From Leidyana gryllorum EB-2025a (taxonomy: Eukaryota; Apicomplexa), in contig JBLWGC010000230.1 of NCBI GenBank assembly GCA_048772705.1, forward strand, positions 372,001 to 436,000: a stretch of DNA of 64,000 nt, written 5' to 3'. How positions within the stretch are numbered: the stretch's first letter is position 1; every line of letters begins with the position of its first letter. A program made the position numbers and the translations under genes. Shown here piece by piece: positions 10,877-19,757 of this stretch. The notes below the pieces were generated by a model that did no database searches, was not told where the DNA came from, and worked only from the letters and a program-made list of their open reading frames with translations.

Positions 10877-11371
10877 ATGCCCAAGGTGCGTACTATGGAC
10901 AAGAAGCGCCGGCCACCAGCTGGGTGGGAGGTCATAGAACCCACCCTCGAGGAGCTGCAGGCCAAAATGAAGGAAGCCGAACGCGAACCCCACGAGGGCA
11001 AGAGAAAATGCGAATCAATATGGCCTATATTCAGAATTCACCATCAACGTTCGCGATATGTCTATGAGATGTACTATAAGAAAAAAGCCATCAGCCGTGA
11101 ACTCTACGAGTGGTGCTTGCGCGAAGGTTGGGCCGACGCCGCACTTATAGCGAAATGGAAGAAGAATGGATACGAATCGCTTTGCTGTTTGAGGTGAGTT
11201 CTGGCAGTGCACACGCGTGTGTTCCCCAGAGACATCATTTATAGGTGCATACAAACGGCTAATACTGCCTTCGGAACCACCTGCATTTGCCGCGTACCCA
11301 AGAAAGATTTGGAAGACGATAAATTGATAGAGTGTGCCCATTGCGGATGTCGCGGATGCGCCTCTTCATGA
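10877..11371 (+). CDS. BUD31: BUD31/G10 spliceosome protein
   Basis: Exons 10877-11193 and 11245-11371, with a 51-nt intron, give 147 residues, the normal BUD31 length. The protein is strongly conserved: [60 protein letters not shown] and the C-terminal Cys cluster [18 protein letters not shown] and [14 protein letters not shown]31 is a zinc-binding core component of the activated spliceosome, which suits a genome whose neighbouring genes are so intron-rich. The intron contains a GCACACGCGTGTG palindrome. Confidence 0.95.
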
Positions 11372-11631
11372 AGCATTTGGTTCACCCCCGTGGAAAAAGA
11401 ATACCAATCGTCCACCGGTATCGCCCTTGCACTAGCAGTCCCTACAACCAGTGGGTGCGGGACCTAGAGCCGGTCTATGTTGGCAGGCCAATGACAGGAA
11501 GGATAGACTTCCGAACGGAAACACTCCGAATTGGGGACTCGATCGATCAGCTGGCCGTCTCACGATGGCTGTTGGAACAACAATTCGCTACCAACAATGT
11601 CGAGAATCGACTTGAGGTATCCAATAGTTAG
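11369..11631 (+). CDS. Short open frame overlapping the BUD31 stop, doubtful
   Basis: An ATG that overlaps the BUD31 stop (ATGA) opens an 87-residue frame ending at 11631. It is basic, with Pro, Tyr and Trp residues, and has no recognised domain. It also runs 4 nt into the stop region of the coiled-coil gene on the other strand. It may only be 3' untranslated sequence of BUD31. I keep it because the stretch is otherwise unexplained and has no stop for more than 260 nt. Confidence 0.2.
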
Positions 11632-12368
11632 CTTCGTGGATTTGTGCGAGTGCGTGTGCCTCGGTGCATTGGCTTGGGAGCTCTTTTGTCTCCTTTACGA
11701 TTTGGCTGGCTGGATTGGCGCACAACTGGCGTTTCAATGATAGGCTCATCGCCCTCCACGACTTCGAAGAAAGAGGCAGTCAAATCTGCATCAGAAGCTT
11801 TCAGAACCTGCATTGCCTCCTGGTCTTTATTGCTCTTTGCCAACAGATCTATCCTCTGCTCAGTATTGGGAGCGATCTGGTTCGCATCCTCTGGATCCTC
11901 TTCATCATCGTCAGCCGTTGCCAGCTGTACGCCTGCTGTGTGGCCACTACCCTGTTCTTTCTTGGCTGCCTTTTTGGCCGCCTTGCGTTTCTCCTTTTCC
12001 ACTTTGTCCTTGGCATCCTGGGCCGTGAGAGCCTCTTTTTTGAGCTGATTGTATATTAGATTCTTCTTCCTGAGCTCTTCCTCTATGCGTTCGATCTTCT
12101 TCTGGTCGACCTGAACAGACCCTTTAGCATGAACGAGCTTCTGTCTCATCTGAAAAACTTCACTCTCTATCTTCAAGAGCTGAGAAGAACCTTCTGTTTT
12201 CGTAGCCCCAGCTTTCCGCTTGGGTGGTTTCTTCGGAGCTGTCTTTTCATACTCAGCAATCTTAGTCTCGATATTGCGACGGGCTTCCGCAGTCAAGGTA
12301 TCGCCCTTTTTCTCCAGCAGTCGACGCAAATCGCGTATCTTGGCTTTGGGTGAAGAGCCTTTGGTCAT
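11628..12368 (-). CDS. Lys/Glu-rich coiled-coil protein, possibly Efg1-like
   Basis: A single exon of 246 residues. The first part (KAKIRDLRRLLEKKGDTL, then AEARRNIETKIAEYEK) weakly resembles the start of the rRNA-processing factor Efg1 family. It is followed by a long charged helix with heptad-like spacing (about residues 68-140), a Lys/Ala tract (EKEKRKAAKKAAKKEQG), an acidic stretch (DDDEEDPEDAN) and a basic tail. Charge blocks of this kind are common in nucleolar proteins. The Efg1 link is a guess from one segment. The start codon is only 19 nt from the divergent neighbour at 12388. Confidence 0.58.
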   Translation of the reverse strand: MTKGSSPKAKIRDLRRLLEKKGDTLTAEARRNIETKIAEYEKTAPKKPPKRKAGATKTEGSSQLLKIESEVFQMRQKLVHAKGSVQVDQKKIERIEEELRKKNLIYNQLKKEALTAQDAKDKVEKEKRKAAKKAAKKEQGSGHTAGVQLATADDDEEDPEDANQIAPNTEQRIDLLAKSNKDQEAMQVLKASDADLTASFFEVVEGDEPIIETPVVRQSSQPNRKGDKRAPKPMHRGTRTRTNPRS

Positions 12369-12387
12369 TGTAGACTAAAAAATTCCT

Positions 12388-13069
12388 ATGCGACGAACAG
12401 ATGATGTGAGCTATGTGTTCTTCCACCAGGAGGATTTCAACAGTCTTTTCAATACCAGTGAGAGCTTTGTTCGAGTTGGCAAGGGCACATTTGTATCTGA
12501 GCAGCTCGGCGGATTGTGAACGCAGTTGACCCTAATGCAAAGTTGAGTCCGGAAGAGGTACGGCTTATAACTCGAGCCTCATTGGTGCATGTGGCGGCCT
12601 TGGTGAGAACGTTGGGTGGTCTGTTTAATAGGATCGATGACAATGGTAGCTGAGAGAAGCCCGGGCTGAGACACAGGATGGGTGGCCGACGGCCGGTTCT
12701 TTGGCTGCAGTGTTGGAACGACATGATCGCAATTTGGCTCAAAGGGCCAGACATATAGTGGAAACGAGACCTAACTTGACGAAGCTGCTGAAGTTCGTGG
12801 ACGACACGCAGTACACGACCTCCCAAAACTACCCGGAGGGGCACAGTCCAATGCACGCTTTCAGGCCGGGAGCTGCGATGATGCCGATGTCAGCAGCGAT
12901 GATGGTGAATCAGCACGCTATGATGATGTATCATCAGCAGGCGGCTGCTATGAGGGTTCCGATGATGGTTGGCGCTCAGATGCATCCACAATATGCAGCA
13001 GCTGCCAGCATGGCTGCGGCAGCGCGGCATCAGAGTATGATGGCTCCACCGCCAAGACCAGGAACTTAG
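12388..13069 (+). CDS. Hypothetical helical protein with Met/Ala/Gln-rich tail
   Basis: Exons 12388-12457, 12505-12602 and 12650-13069, with two 47-nt introns, give 195 residues. The joins are supported by continuous, stop-free helical sequence (RRIVNAVDPNAKLSPEEVRLI, then ARASLVHVAALLREARAET-like residues across the second junction). The first 110 residues may form a small helical domain; a histone-fold-like arrangement is conceivable but not demonstrated. The last 75 residues are of low complexity, with many Met, Ala, Gln and His. Its TAG overlaps the TAA of the convergent gene on the other strand. Confidence 0.6.
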
Positions 13070-14095
13070 CGAGAGTGTTGAGTGAGGGAAGCATATGCCG
13101 CTGCTTGCATCTGTTCATCTTCATCGCTGGCTATGGGAGAGGGGGTGTGAAGAATGTCACTTTCACCACTTCGCAAAGGGGAGCGATTGAGAAGCGTAGG
13201 GGTACTTGAGGACGGATACTGCGCATTGCGGTATGTAGGGGCGTCGCCAGGGGATACAGTTCTTGTACCAAAGGTGGTAGGAGGAGGTCCATAGGCGTTT
13301 CCTATGACGCGACGAGGTTGCATGACCTGCTCCGGTGGAGCCATGGGAGGCATGACGTTACGAACGGCCGCAGGTATCTGATTCACACCTCGCCCGGACT
13401 CTATCAAAGTCTCCTTGAAGGTGCTGTCAGGCGGTCGGATGCTGTCGGGCACCATACTCTGCTCAGCCAGTTGCCGAGCCAACCGTTCGTCCGCTTCAAT
13501 CTGTGCTTGTACACTTTGAGCTCCGGTTAGCCTCTGTGGGATCGCCGCTGAACATAATTTGAAAGACATCCGAATCATGAGCCCTATATCGCTTACGCGC
13601 TGGTCGGGTGGTAGTTGCGACCACTGGTGGAGCATTGACTGGCGCTCGGGTGGCTGCCGGGAACCATGAGGGTGTCTTAACAGGCACACTTGACTGCCCT
13701 TGGGGGTGGGATGGTGCACTAGGTGGATAAGAAGTAGTAGAGCTCGAAGGATAAGAGGCGTAGGGCTGGGCACTGGGATATGCAGTGGGACCACTTGATG
13801 CGGCCGGGTAGTGATGAGTGGTAGATGTGGTAGCAGTATATTTTGGCTGCGTCTGCGAGGGGGGAACAGCAGAGGTGACACTGCCAACAGTGTTGCCAGA
13901 CGAAGTCCAAGTCGGTGGTCTGCCTTGAGGTGGGATGGGAGTAGGAGTGGGAGCGGGAGCCGACGCAGTTGACGGTGGTGAACGGACTTGTGCTTTCTGG
14001 GCCACCGTAGCCGTAGGAAGCTTCGCTTCTTCTTCGCGTTTCCTCTGTAAATAGGCTTGACGGTGTTTAGCTCTGTAGTCCGACAGCTCGTCCAT
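13066..14095 (-). CDS. Pro/Ser/Thr-rich disordered protein
   Basis: Exons 13597-14095 and 13066-13547, with a 49-nt intron (GTAAGC...TTCAG), give 326 residues. Without this intron the two long frames look like a +1 frameshift, so the splice resolves the shift. The protein starts with a charged helix (MDELSDYRAKHRQAYLQRKREEE), then has a long Pro/Ser/Thr/Tyr-rich region with repeated YPS/YPP steps. A short acidic helix (IEADERLARQLAEQS) resembling a ubiquitin-interacting motif follows the junction. The tail is again disordered. A role in binding ubiquitin or membranes is possible but unproven. Confidence 0.58.
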
Positions 14096-14145
14096 GGCTA
14101 GGGTTGAAGATTGATAATCAAATATTTCTTTCGTGGTACTAGTCA

Positions 14146-15524
14146 ATGGTTAAGCTTTCTATCAAAGCCGAAGAGGTGAACTTTGCAGTCTACCGGTACC
14201 TCATCGAAAATGGGTACTCGCACTCCGCGTACACATTCCGCCAAGAGGCAAACCTCGCCTCATATAATCCCGGCACCACAGCAGCAGGCCGTAACCGTAC
14301 ACAACGCCAAGCGTTTCCCGCACACTGTTTAATTACGTTGATCCACAAAGCCATGATGTATCTGTGGCTGGAGTACCACACTGATGCGGTGCGCGTCCGA
14401 ATGGGTACATCAGCACTAATCCTTCTTTAGGCTTCTGGGAACCTTGCCGAGTGTGAGTCATCTTTCAGTTTGTTCCGACCGCACACGTGCGCGAAACCGC
14501 CGCCGGGTAGACGCCTCCGTGATCTGATCGTGTGTTTATGCCACATTTTAGGCCGTGGAGGCGATGTATCAGCAACCACGACCACCACTGGGGCAGCTGC
14601 GCACACTCATGCACTGCGAAAACGGCTCCAGGCAGCTCCAACGGAGCCAGCTGCCTCAGATGGTGAAGAAGTAGATCTGACTGAGGAGGGAGAAGGTGAA
14701 CCAGTAGTGTCGCCCAGTCCAAGCGAAGGCAAGCCCGCTCGTGGCAAACATGCCCGAGCGGCGGCCGGGGCGGCTAAAGATCCGGCCCCGGATCCTTTCC
14801 TGACTGCTGGTCCCGGGCCCACCCTGAAACTGCCTACGCCCATGCCGCTGGCAACGACTGTACCTGAAAACGTCACAGCCGCCGTTGAGGCTGGGACCCG
14901 AAGCCCTGGTTTTGTTCACAGCAGCGTGGGGCAAGGACAGGTGAGGGGGTGTGACTGATTGAGGGCAAGCCTGGCAATGGACATTCGAGTGCAGATCAGT
15001 AACCTGATAGCTAACATCAAGGGTGTTCATTTCGCCATGACGATCGAGAATGACAAGGCGGTGTTCTATACGGCATCGACCACTGGTAAGTTGGGTTTAT
15101 GCGACAGAGGGCAGTGATTTATTCTTCAACCAGGGACCAAAGGGTCTTTGGTGTGGCAATGTCTCAACGCTATGGTGATACCAAAGGGAGCTCGGTTTCA
15201 ATTTGCGTCGTGGCACCCTCTCGACCCGAATCTTGCGGTATTTTGGAACACTACTCCCGAAGGAACTGGAAACATTGAGTTGTACATATACGAGCCCGGT
15301 CACCACCGTTTGGTTCGGGCGAAGGTGGACGACACGGCCCGACTTATTGCTGTCAAATCGCTGAAATGGGATCGATCAGATCCGGTTGTACAGTAAGATC
15401 CCCCGATTTGTGATATGAAAGCGAAATGACTGTTTTCAGTGCTGAAGTCGCCACCCGTCGCGGTGGATATCGACTAAGTCTAGCCTTCAGCAAAACGGAG
15501 GAGATGTGGGTGTCAAGTAGCTAG
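14146..15524 (+). CDS. LisH protein related to TBL1/Ebi, short WD-like C-terminus
   Basis: Exons 14146-14388, 14431-14940, 14995-15085, 15134-15392 and 15440-15524 give 395 residues, or 362 if a further in-frame 99-nt intron (14453-14551) is removed. The N-terminus (EEVNFAVYRYLIENGYSHSA, then FRQEA) is a LisH dimerisation motif very like TBL1/Ebi, co-repressor exchange factors. A Thr/Ala/Pro-rich acidic linker follows. The C-terminal 145 residues (FQFASWHPLDPNLAVFW and SLKWDRSDPVV) resemble one or two WD-repeat blades, whereas TBL1 carries eight. The protein is therefore truncated or strongly diverged relative to TBL1. Confidence 0.62.
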
Positions 15525-15547
15525 CTAGCTAGAGTTGTAAGTTGTAG

Positions 15548-16782
15548 TTATGGTGCTGATACTTCCGGACTGCTTTTCAAGGAAGACTCGAGGGCAGAAT
15601 TCGTAGAACCGAAGGCACCTCCGAACTGGCAAGCTAAATCTGACAGCTGGACTTGACGATGGGGCGCTGGTGGGAGTTGGTACATTGCAGTCACCACGGC
15701 TCGCCAGCAGCATGTGCTGACTATCTCTCGTGCCTCTGGGCTGAAGAGAGCCATGCGAGGCTGGTCCAGGGCCGGAGTCAGTTCTGAGGAGTCTCTGTCT
15801 GCGATCGGAATGCCCTGCGTCATCAGCCGGTGCCAACGGCTGAGCACGTGGGTACTACTCTTGTAGTAATCGGCCAGATCCTGCGGCTTGGGGAACTTTG
15901 CCAGAAGCTTGGAGGTTGACGCGGGTAGCTATGCAGAGATTGGTGAGAAAACATTATTCACCACTCACCTCCTCGGGCCCTTCTTGTTGGAAGAGGTCCA
16001 AGAGCATACTGAGCAGAATGCTCAATTGTGTGAGACTGTAGCGAAATACAGCCACTTCAGCTCCACAAGTGACAGAAGGATCGTCATCTTGAAAACGAGG
16101 ACAGACATAGTAAGGTCTGCATCCGAGACATGTGGGCGCTCCCGGAGTTCTTCGCTCTCCCTTAACCTGTGCAGGCCGGGGCGACTCAGCGGCATTGGCC
16201 GTTCCTTGACCTCCTTGGTGATAATTGCTCGGATGCAAATGATCATCTTGATACTGTGACATCCGATACCTTTTGACCTTCCGACGCCGCGGACCATCCC
16301 AGGTTGTGCTACCAGTGGCTGCTTCCGTGTGAGTACAACAAACGAAGATTGAGACACAGGGGCTCTGGCAAAGAGAGCAGCGCGGGGCAGGCACCGAAGC
16401 CAACTCAAACATGGTATCGAGGAAACGCGTGCGCTCGCGTTTGTACTTCATAAAGTCTGGGTGGTCCTTGGGGGAAGTCATCATGATCAGATTTGTGATA
16501 GCTATCGACGATTGCAGAGTGAGTGCGGCGCAGGGCCACTTACAGGGCAACAGTTTGGTGATATAGTGAGGGATTGCTTCGTCCTCGGCGGATTCAGGAG
16601 GTAGAAGCTTGCGGAACGCGGAAGGCGCGATAGGCTCAAATAACGCGTCCAAGTGAGGCATATCCTCGACCCGAGTGCGTATCCGGAACTCTGGAACAGT
16701 CCAATAGTTTCCGGGAACAAAGTAGGGTCTTACGTTCCATGAAGTACTTCAGAAACCTTTCAGAAACCGCTTGAAGGTCCAT
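15548..16782 (-). CDS. Hypothetical Cys-rich protein
   Basis: Four exons (16734-16782, 16544-16690, 15969-16501, 15548-15928) with introns of 43, 42 and 40 nt give 369 residues. A helical N-terminal half is followed by two Cys clusters, CSLCQSPCVSIFVCCTH and CLGCRPYYVC, which could be metal-binding, separated by a basic, Gln-rich stretch. The C-terminal half is helical again and contains Trp and Cys residues. I recognise no family. The gene converges on the LisH gene across 23 nt. Confidence 0.58.
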
Positions 16783-17052
16783 TGAGGCTCCCTCAATGCA
16801 GCTGTGGCAACCGCACGACGATTTAGGACAGTCGTGCGTGGTTTAGAGTCATACCTTAGAGCGATGGGGACGGCATCACTGTCACAGAGATCGCGTCGGC
16901 TTCCAAAAGCGTAGTCAGGGCCGCCGTAGGAGGGGGAAACCTATGGGGGTCAGTTTGATTAGAGTTAGATGGGATTGAACTCACTAGGCCGAACATTGGC
17001 GGAGTCAGGACGTCAAACACAGATACTAGAATACAGACACGCTGTCTATAGC

Positions 17053-17784
17053 ATGCTCTCCGTATTGCTCTGCTGTGGAGTTGGCTGTTTGCGCGCCAAA
17101 ATCGATTTCAATGGCACAGCTGTGGTACCCCTGTGCGACTTTCCAGTGAGTGAGCCAAACATGCACTTTCTTTGAAGGATCGACCAGGCAGGCTGCTCGG
17201 TGATCACCAATAGGGGCGAAGAGCAGGATCTGCCTCCCAACCTGCCTAGAAGCGCCGCCCTGCATATCTGGAGCCCCAGCGGATACTGGGAAGTGAGCAG
17301 CCCGGGTCACTGTGACGAACCTGGCTTTTGGGCTGAAGAGGGATGCACAGGTGACTGCCACCTCATCGATTGGCAACCACAAGTGCCCACCTGCCAACCC
17401 ACATTGAGCGAGTGCTACCACAGAGCTCGCGCTGACTTGAAGGACTACCTGCGTGATCTGCGTGGTGATCTCACCCAAGTGCAGTTTGACATGTTCTCGT
17501 GGGGACTAGGGGCGATGGTTGGATTGGTCAGCTATGCTTGGCTGGTACGAGGGGGCCGAGCGAGGACCAATCACCCACCTGCATCGTCAGCACACACGTG
17601 TGGAGCAGCGTCATCATCATCAATGTATGGTGGGGTGAGCACTATAAACACGGACTATTTCCGCGCGCTGTTGGAGGACGTGAGGAATCGCAAACGCGCC
17701 TCAGACATCACTAGACTCCATGAAGCTCTAAACGCTCTTCTTTTGTCTGACCCCCGACGACGACTGTGCGACGGCACACTCTGA
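17053..17784 (+). CDS. Predicted type I membrane protein
   Basis: Exons 17053-17145 and 17188-17784, with a 42-nt intron, give 229 residues. The N-terminus MLSVLLCCGVGCLRA is a good signal peptide. A Cys- and Trp-rich ectodomain of about 95 residues follows, with Cys residues in CDFP, GCS, GHCDEPGFW, GCTGDCHL and TCQPTLSECY that could pair in disulphides. A membrane segment (WGLGAMVGLVSYAWLV) precedes a basic cytosolic tail of about 75 residues. No family was recognised. An upstream in-frame ATG exists at 16969 but would bury the signal peptide, so 17053 is preferred. Its stop is 16 nt from the convergent glycosyltransferase-like gene. Confidence 0.65.
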
Positions 17785-17800
17785 TATTGCTTATATATAT

Positions 17801-19087
17801 TCAACGCACACGGACATAGGCAGCCAGTCGCAGGGGCAGGTGGTTCCAATTTTTCTTCGCCACTATCAACCTCCAGTTATACAAACTATCTTGGCCTCGA
17901 GAAAGATCCTCGGGATAAGGCACCTCGTCAAGGACCTCACGTCGCACTGTTAACCAACCATTATGTCCCATTGAGGGATACGGGGAAACTCGAGGAAGAG
18001 ACATTTTCCGCGGGAAGAACCAGAGGGAGTCTTTCGTCTGTCTCGGTTCACCCTGAGCAATCAATTGATTGTCCCATTTGCTATTCATTTTACTGCTTAC
18101 GTTGGTTTCATTGGCAAAGTCCGCCACGGGTAAAGCGTCTTGAATGGTCTTATAATCCCACAGAAACGTCATATTCTCGGGCATGTAATCTTGATGCTCC
18201 ATAAAGGTATCAAAGCCGGCTTCCCAACCCGTCATTGTCAGGAGAGTAAAACCATGAATTAGAGCTTCAAGTTCAGGCTTGTCAACGAAAGTCTGCAACA
18301 CCGGGATTAATGGCCATGAAGGGGTACCATAACTACTCACCTTCCACACATATTCCGTGCGTTGTGGGTGCAAATAGTCGTCACAGTCGAAAAAGCTGAT
18401 CAGCTTAGTATCCTCCGTTGCTGCCCGCGCTCCATACATCCGATTGGATCCGGCGTAGTGTTTACCCGCCCGCACCAGGATCCGTAAATTGGGGATCTCT
18501 TGGAAACTCCATTCTGTCGGGGTTCTCGATTTGGTCACATACTGCAACGCCTCGTCCTTCGATTCCTTTCGCGCCGGAGTATTCAACGCTTCAGCCATCG
18601 ATTTCAGATACTTCTCTCGAACAACCGATGGACTAAAGTCGAAACTCAAAAACGAGGAACCGTCAGCGCTTCCTGGTGGTATATTCAGGACTAGTAAAGT
18701 CTCCTGGGGAAAGACCGTTTGGTTCGCTAACGACTCCAACATCATCGGCAGCAGGAAGAAATCCTCCGTCTGACAAGGGATCACAAGAGACATCGGAACA
18801 GACTCCTTGGGGTCCTGCCCCTGGGTATTATATAATTGAGGTCTTTGCTGAACGCCTGGAGCTAAGTTTGCAGAAGCACCTTCCAAAGATCCACCCTGAG
18901 CCACGCTCGCAACTCGGACGATCTCGTCCGCAAACACTCTCGCTTGGCAGTGGTGACTGATCCGATTATCCACGAAGGCCGTCATAAATAAATGCATGAT
19001 GGCCAATGAAGCAATACCTACGATACCGTAGGTGAATACTTGCCATCGCTGACTGGAGGAGCTGGAACATGCACTGCTCGTACTCAT
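17801..19087 (-). CDS. Type II membrane glycosyltransferase-like protein (GT-A fold)
   Basis: Exons 18341-19087 and 17801-18292, with an in-frame 48-nt intron, give 412 residues. A Ser-rich cytosolic stub is followed by a signal anchor (VFTYGIVGIASLAIMHLFM), as in Golgi enzymes. The lumenal domain starts SLVIPCQTEDFFLLPMM, the usual first strand of GT-A transferases. It has SFFDCDDYLHPQRTEYV, whose Asp residues match the metal- and nucleotide-binding DxD element, and the late motif HNGWLTVRREVLDEVPYPED. The donor and acceptor sugars cannot be inferred. The frame stays open upstream to a GTG at 19168, but the first ATG is at 19087. Confidence 0.66.
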   Translation of the reverse strand: MSTSSACSSSSSQRWQVFTYGIVGIASLAIMHLFMTAFVDNRISHHCQARVFADEIVRVASVAQGGSLEGASANLAPGVQQRPQLYNTQGQDPKESVPMSLVIPCQTEDFFLLPMMLESLANQTVFPQETLLVLNIPPGSADGSSFLSFDFSPSVVREKYLKSMAEALNTPARKESKDEALQYVTKSRTPTEWSFQEIPNLRILVRAGKHYAGSNRMYGARAATEDTKLISFFDCDDYLHPQRTEYVWKVSSYGTPSWPLIPVLQTFVDKPELEALIHGFTLLTMTGWEAGFDTFMEHQDYMPENMTFLWDYKTIQDALPVADFANETNVSSKMNSKWDNQLIAQGEPRQTKDSLWFFPRKMSLPRVSPYPSMGHNGWLTVRREVLDEVPYPEDLSRGQDSLYNWRLIVAKKNWNHLPLRLAAYVRVR

Positions 19088-19189
19088 CTTCTCCAAGCCT
19101 TCTGAACCTTCACTTTCGGGATCGGACCAGCAAAAAGCTTCAGCTAGACAACCAGAAATTACATACACGGAATGTTTTACTTCCCAAAA

Positions 19190-19635
19190 TCACGGACTGA
19201 CGTATATCACTCTTGAGTGCTTCCGCTGTCTCAACATCCAACAACACATACACGTCCCCAGACATTCAAAAAGCATCAGCCACAGGCTCAGCAAGTACAC
19301 ACCCGCATTCTTCAACGCGTACTCACCGATCTGCCCCCAATGCAGACCAAGCCATCCAGACTCACTTTCACCCTCCCCAGTCTCATCAAACGCTGCTATC
19401 AATAGTTTTCGCACATGCCGAGCAGCTGCGCGCCTGTGAAAACCTGAAGGGGTCATCTGCCTTTGTCAGCAAGCGCCTAGTCAACGAACTCACCAGTCGT
19501 GACCCACAATAGGCTCAAAACAACAGAAGCACTGATGAAGCTAATGAGCAAGGTCATCATGGTTCGCTGACGGCCTGTGGACGCTTTCCGCCATAGATCC
19601 ACTCTAGGAAGACTATTAATGCTGTGGAAAACCAT
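19190..19635 (-). CDS. Small two-TM hypothetical protein
   Basis: Exons 19494-19635 and 19190-19443, with a 50-nt GTGAGT...TTCAG intron, give 131 residues. Two hydrophobic segments (TLLISFISASVVLSLLW and GVYLLSLWLMLFECLGTCM) flank a charged loop. The protein ends with a Cys pair and a basic tail. An overlapping + frame (19213-19512, Ser/Thr/His-rich) has no splice support and is less convincing. The start lies 122 nt downstream of the copper ATPase stop on the same strand. Confidence 0.42.
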
Positions 19636-19757
19636 CTTCCATCGGAGACACGCCACCAGCACACACGTGTGCTCACGCGCGTCAAGCTTCTAAGCCGAGA
19701 AGATCCTCAATCTGAGACAAAAGTTGATACTCAGCTCTAAAGTAGGGTGGCTGGGGA

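Noticed and set aside
13496-13600. Apparent +1 ribosomal frameshift between two overlapping frames
   Set aside because: A standard 49-nt intron (13548-13596, GTAAGC to TTCAG) joins the frames, so no recoding is needed.
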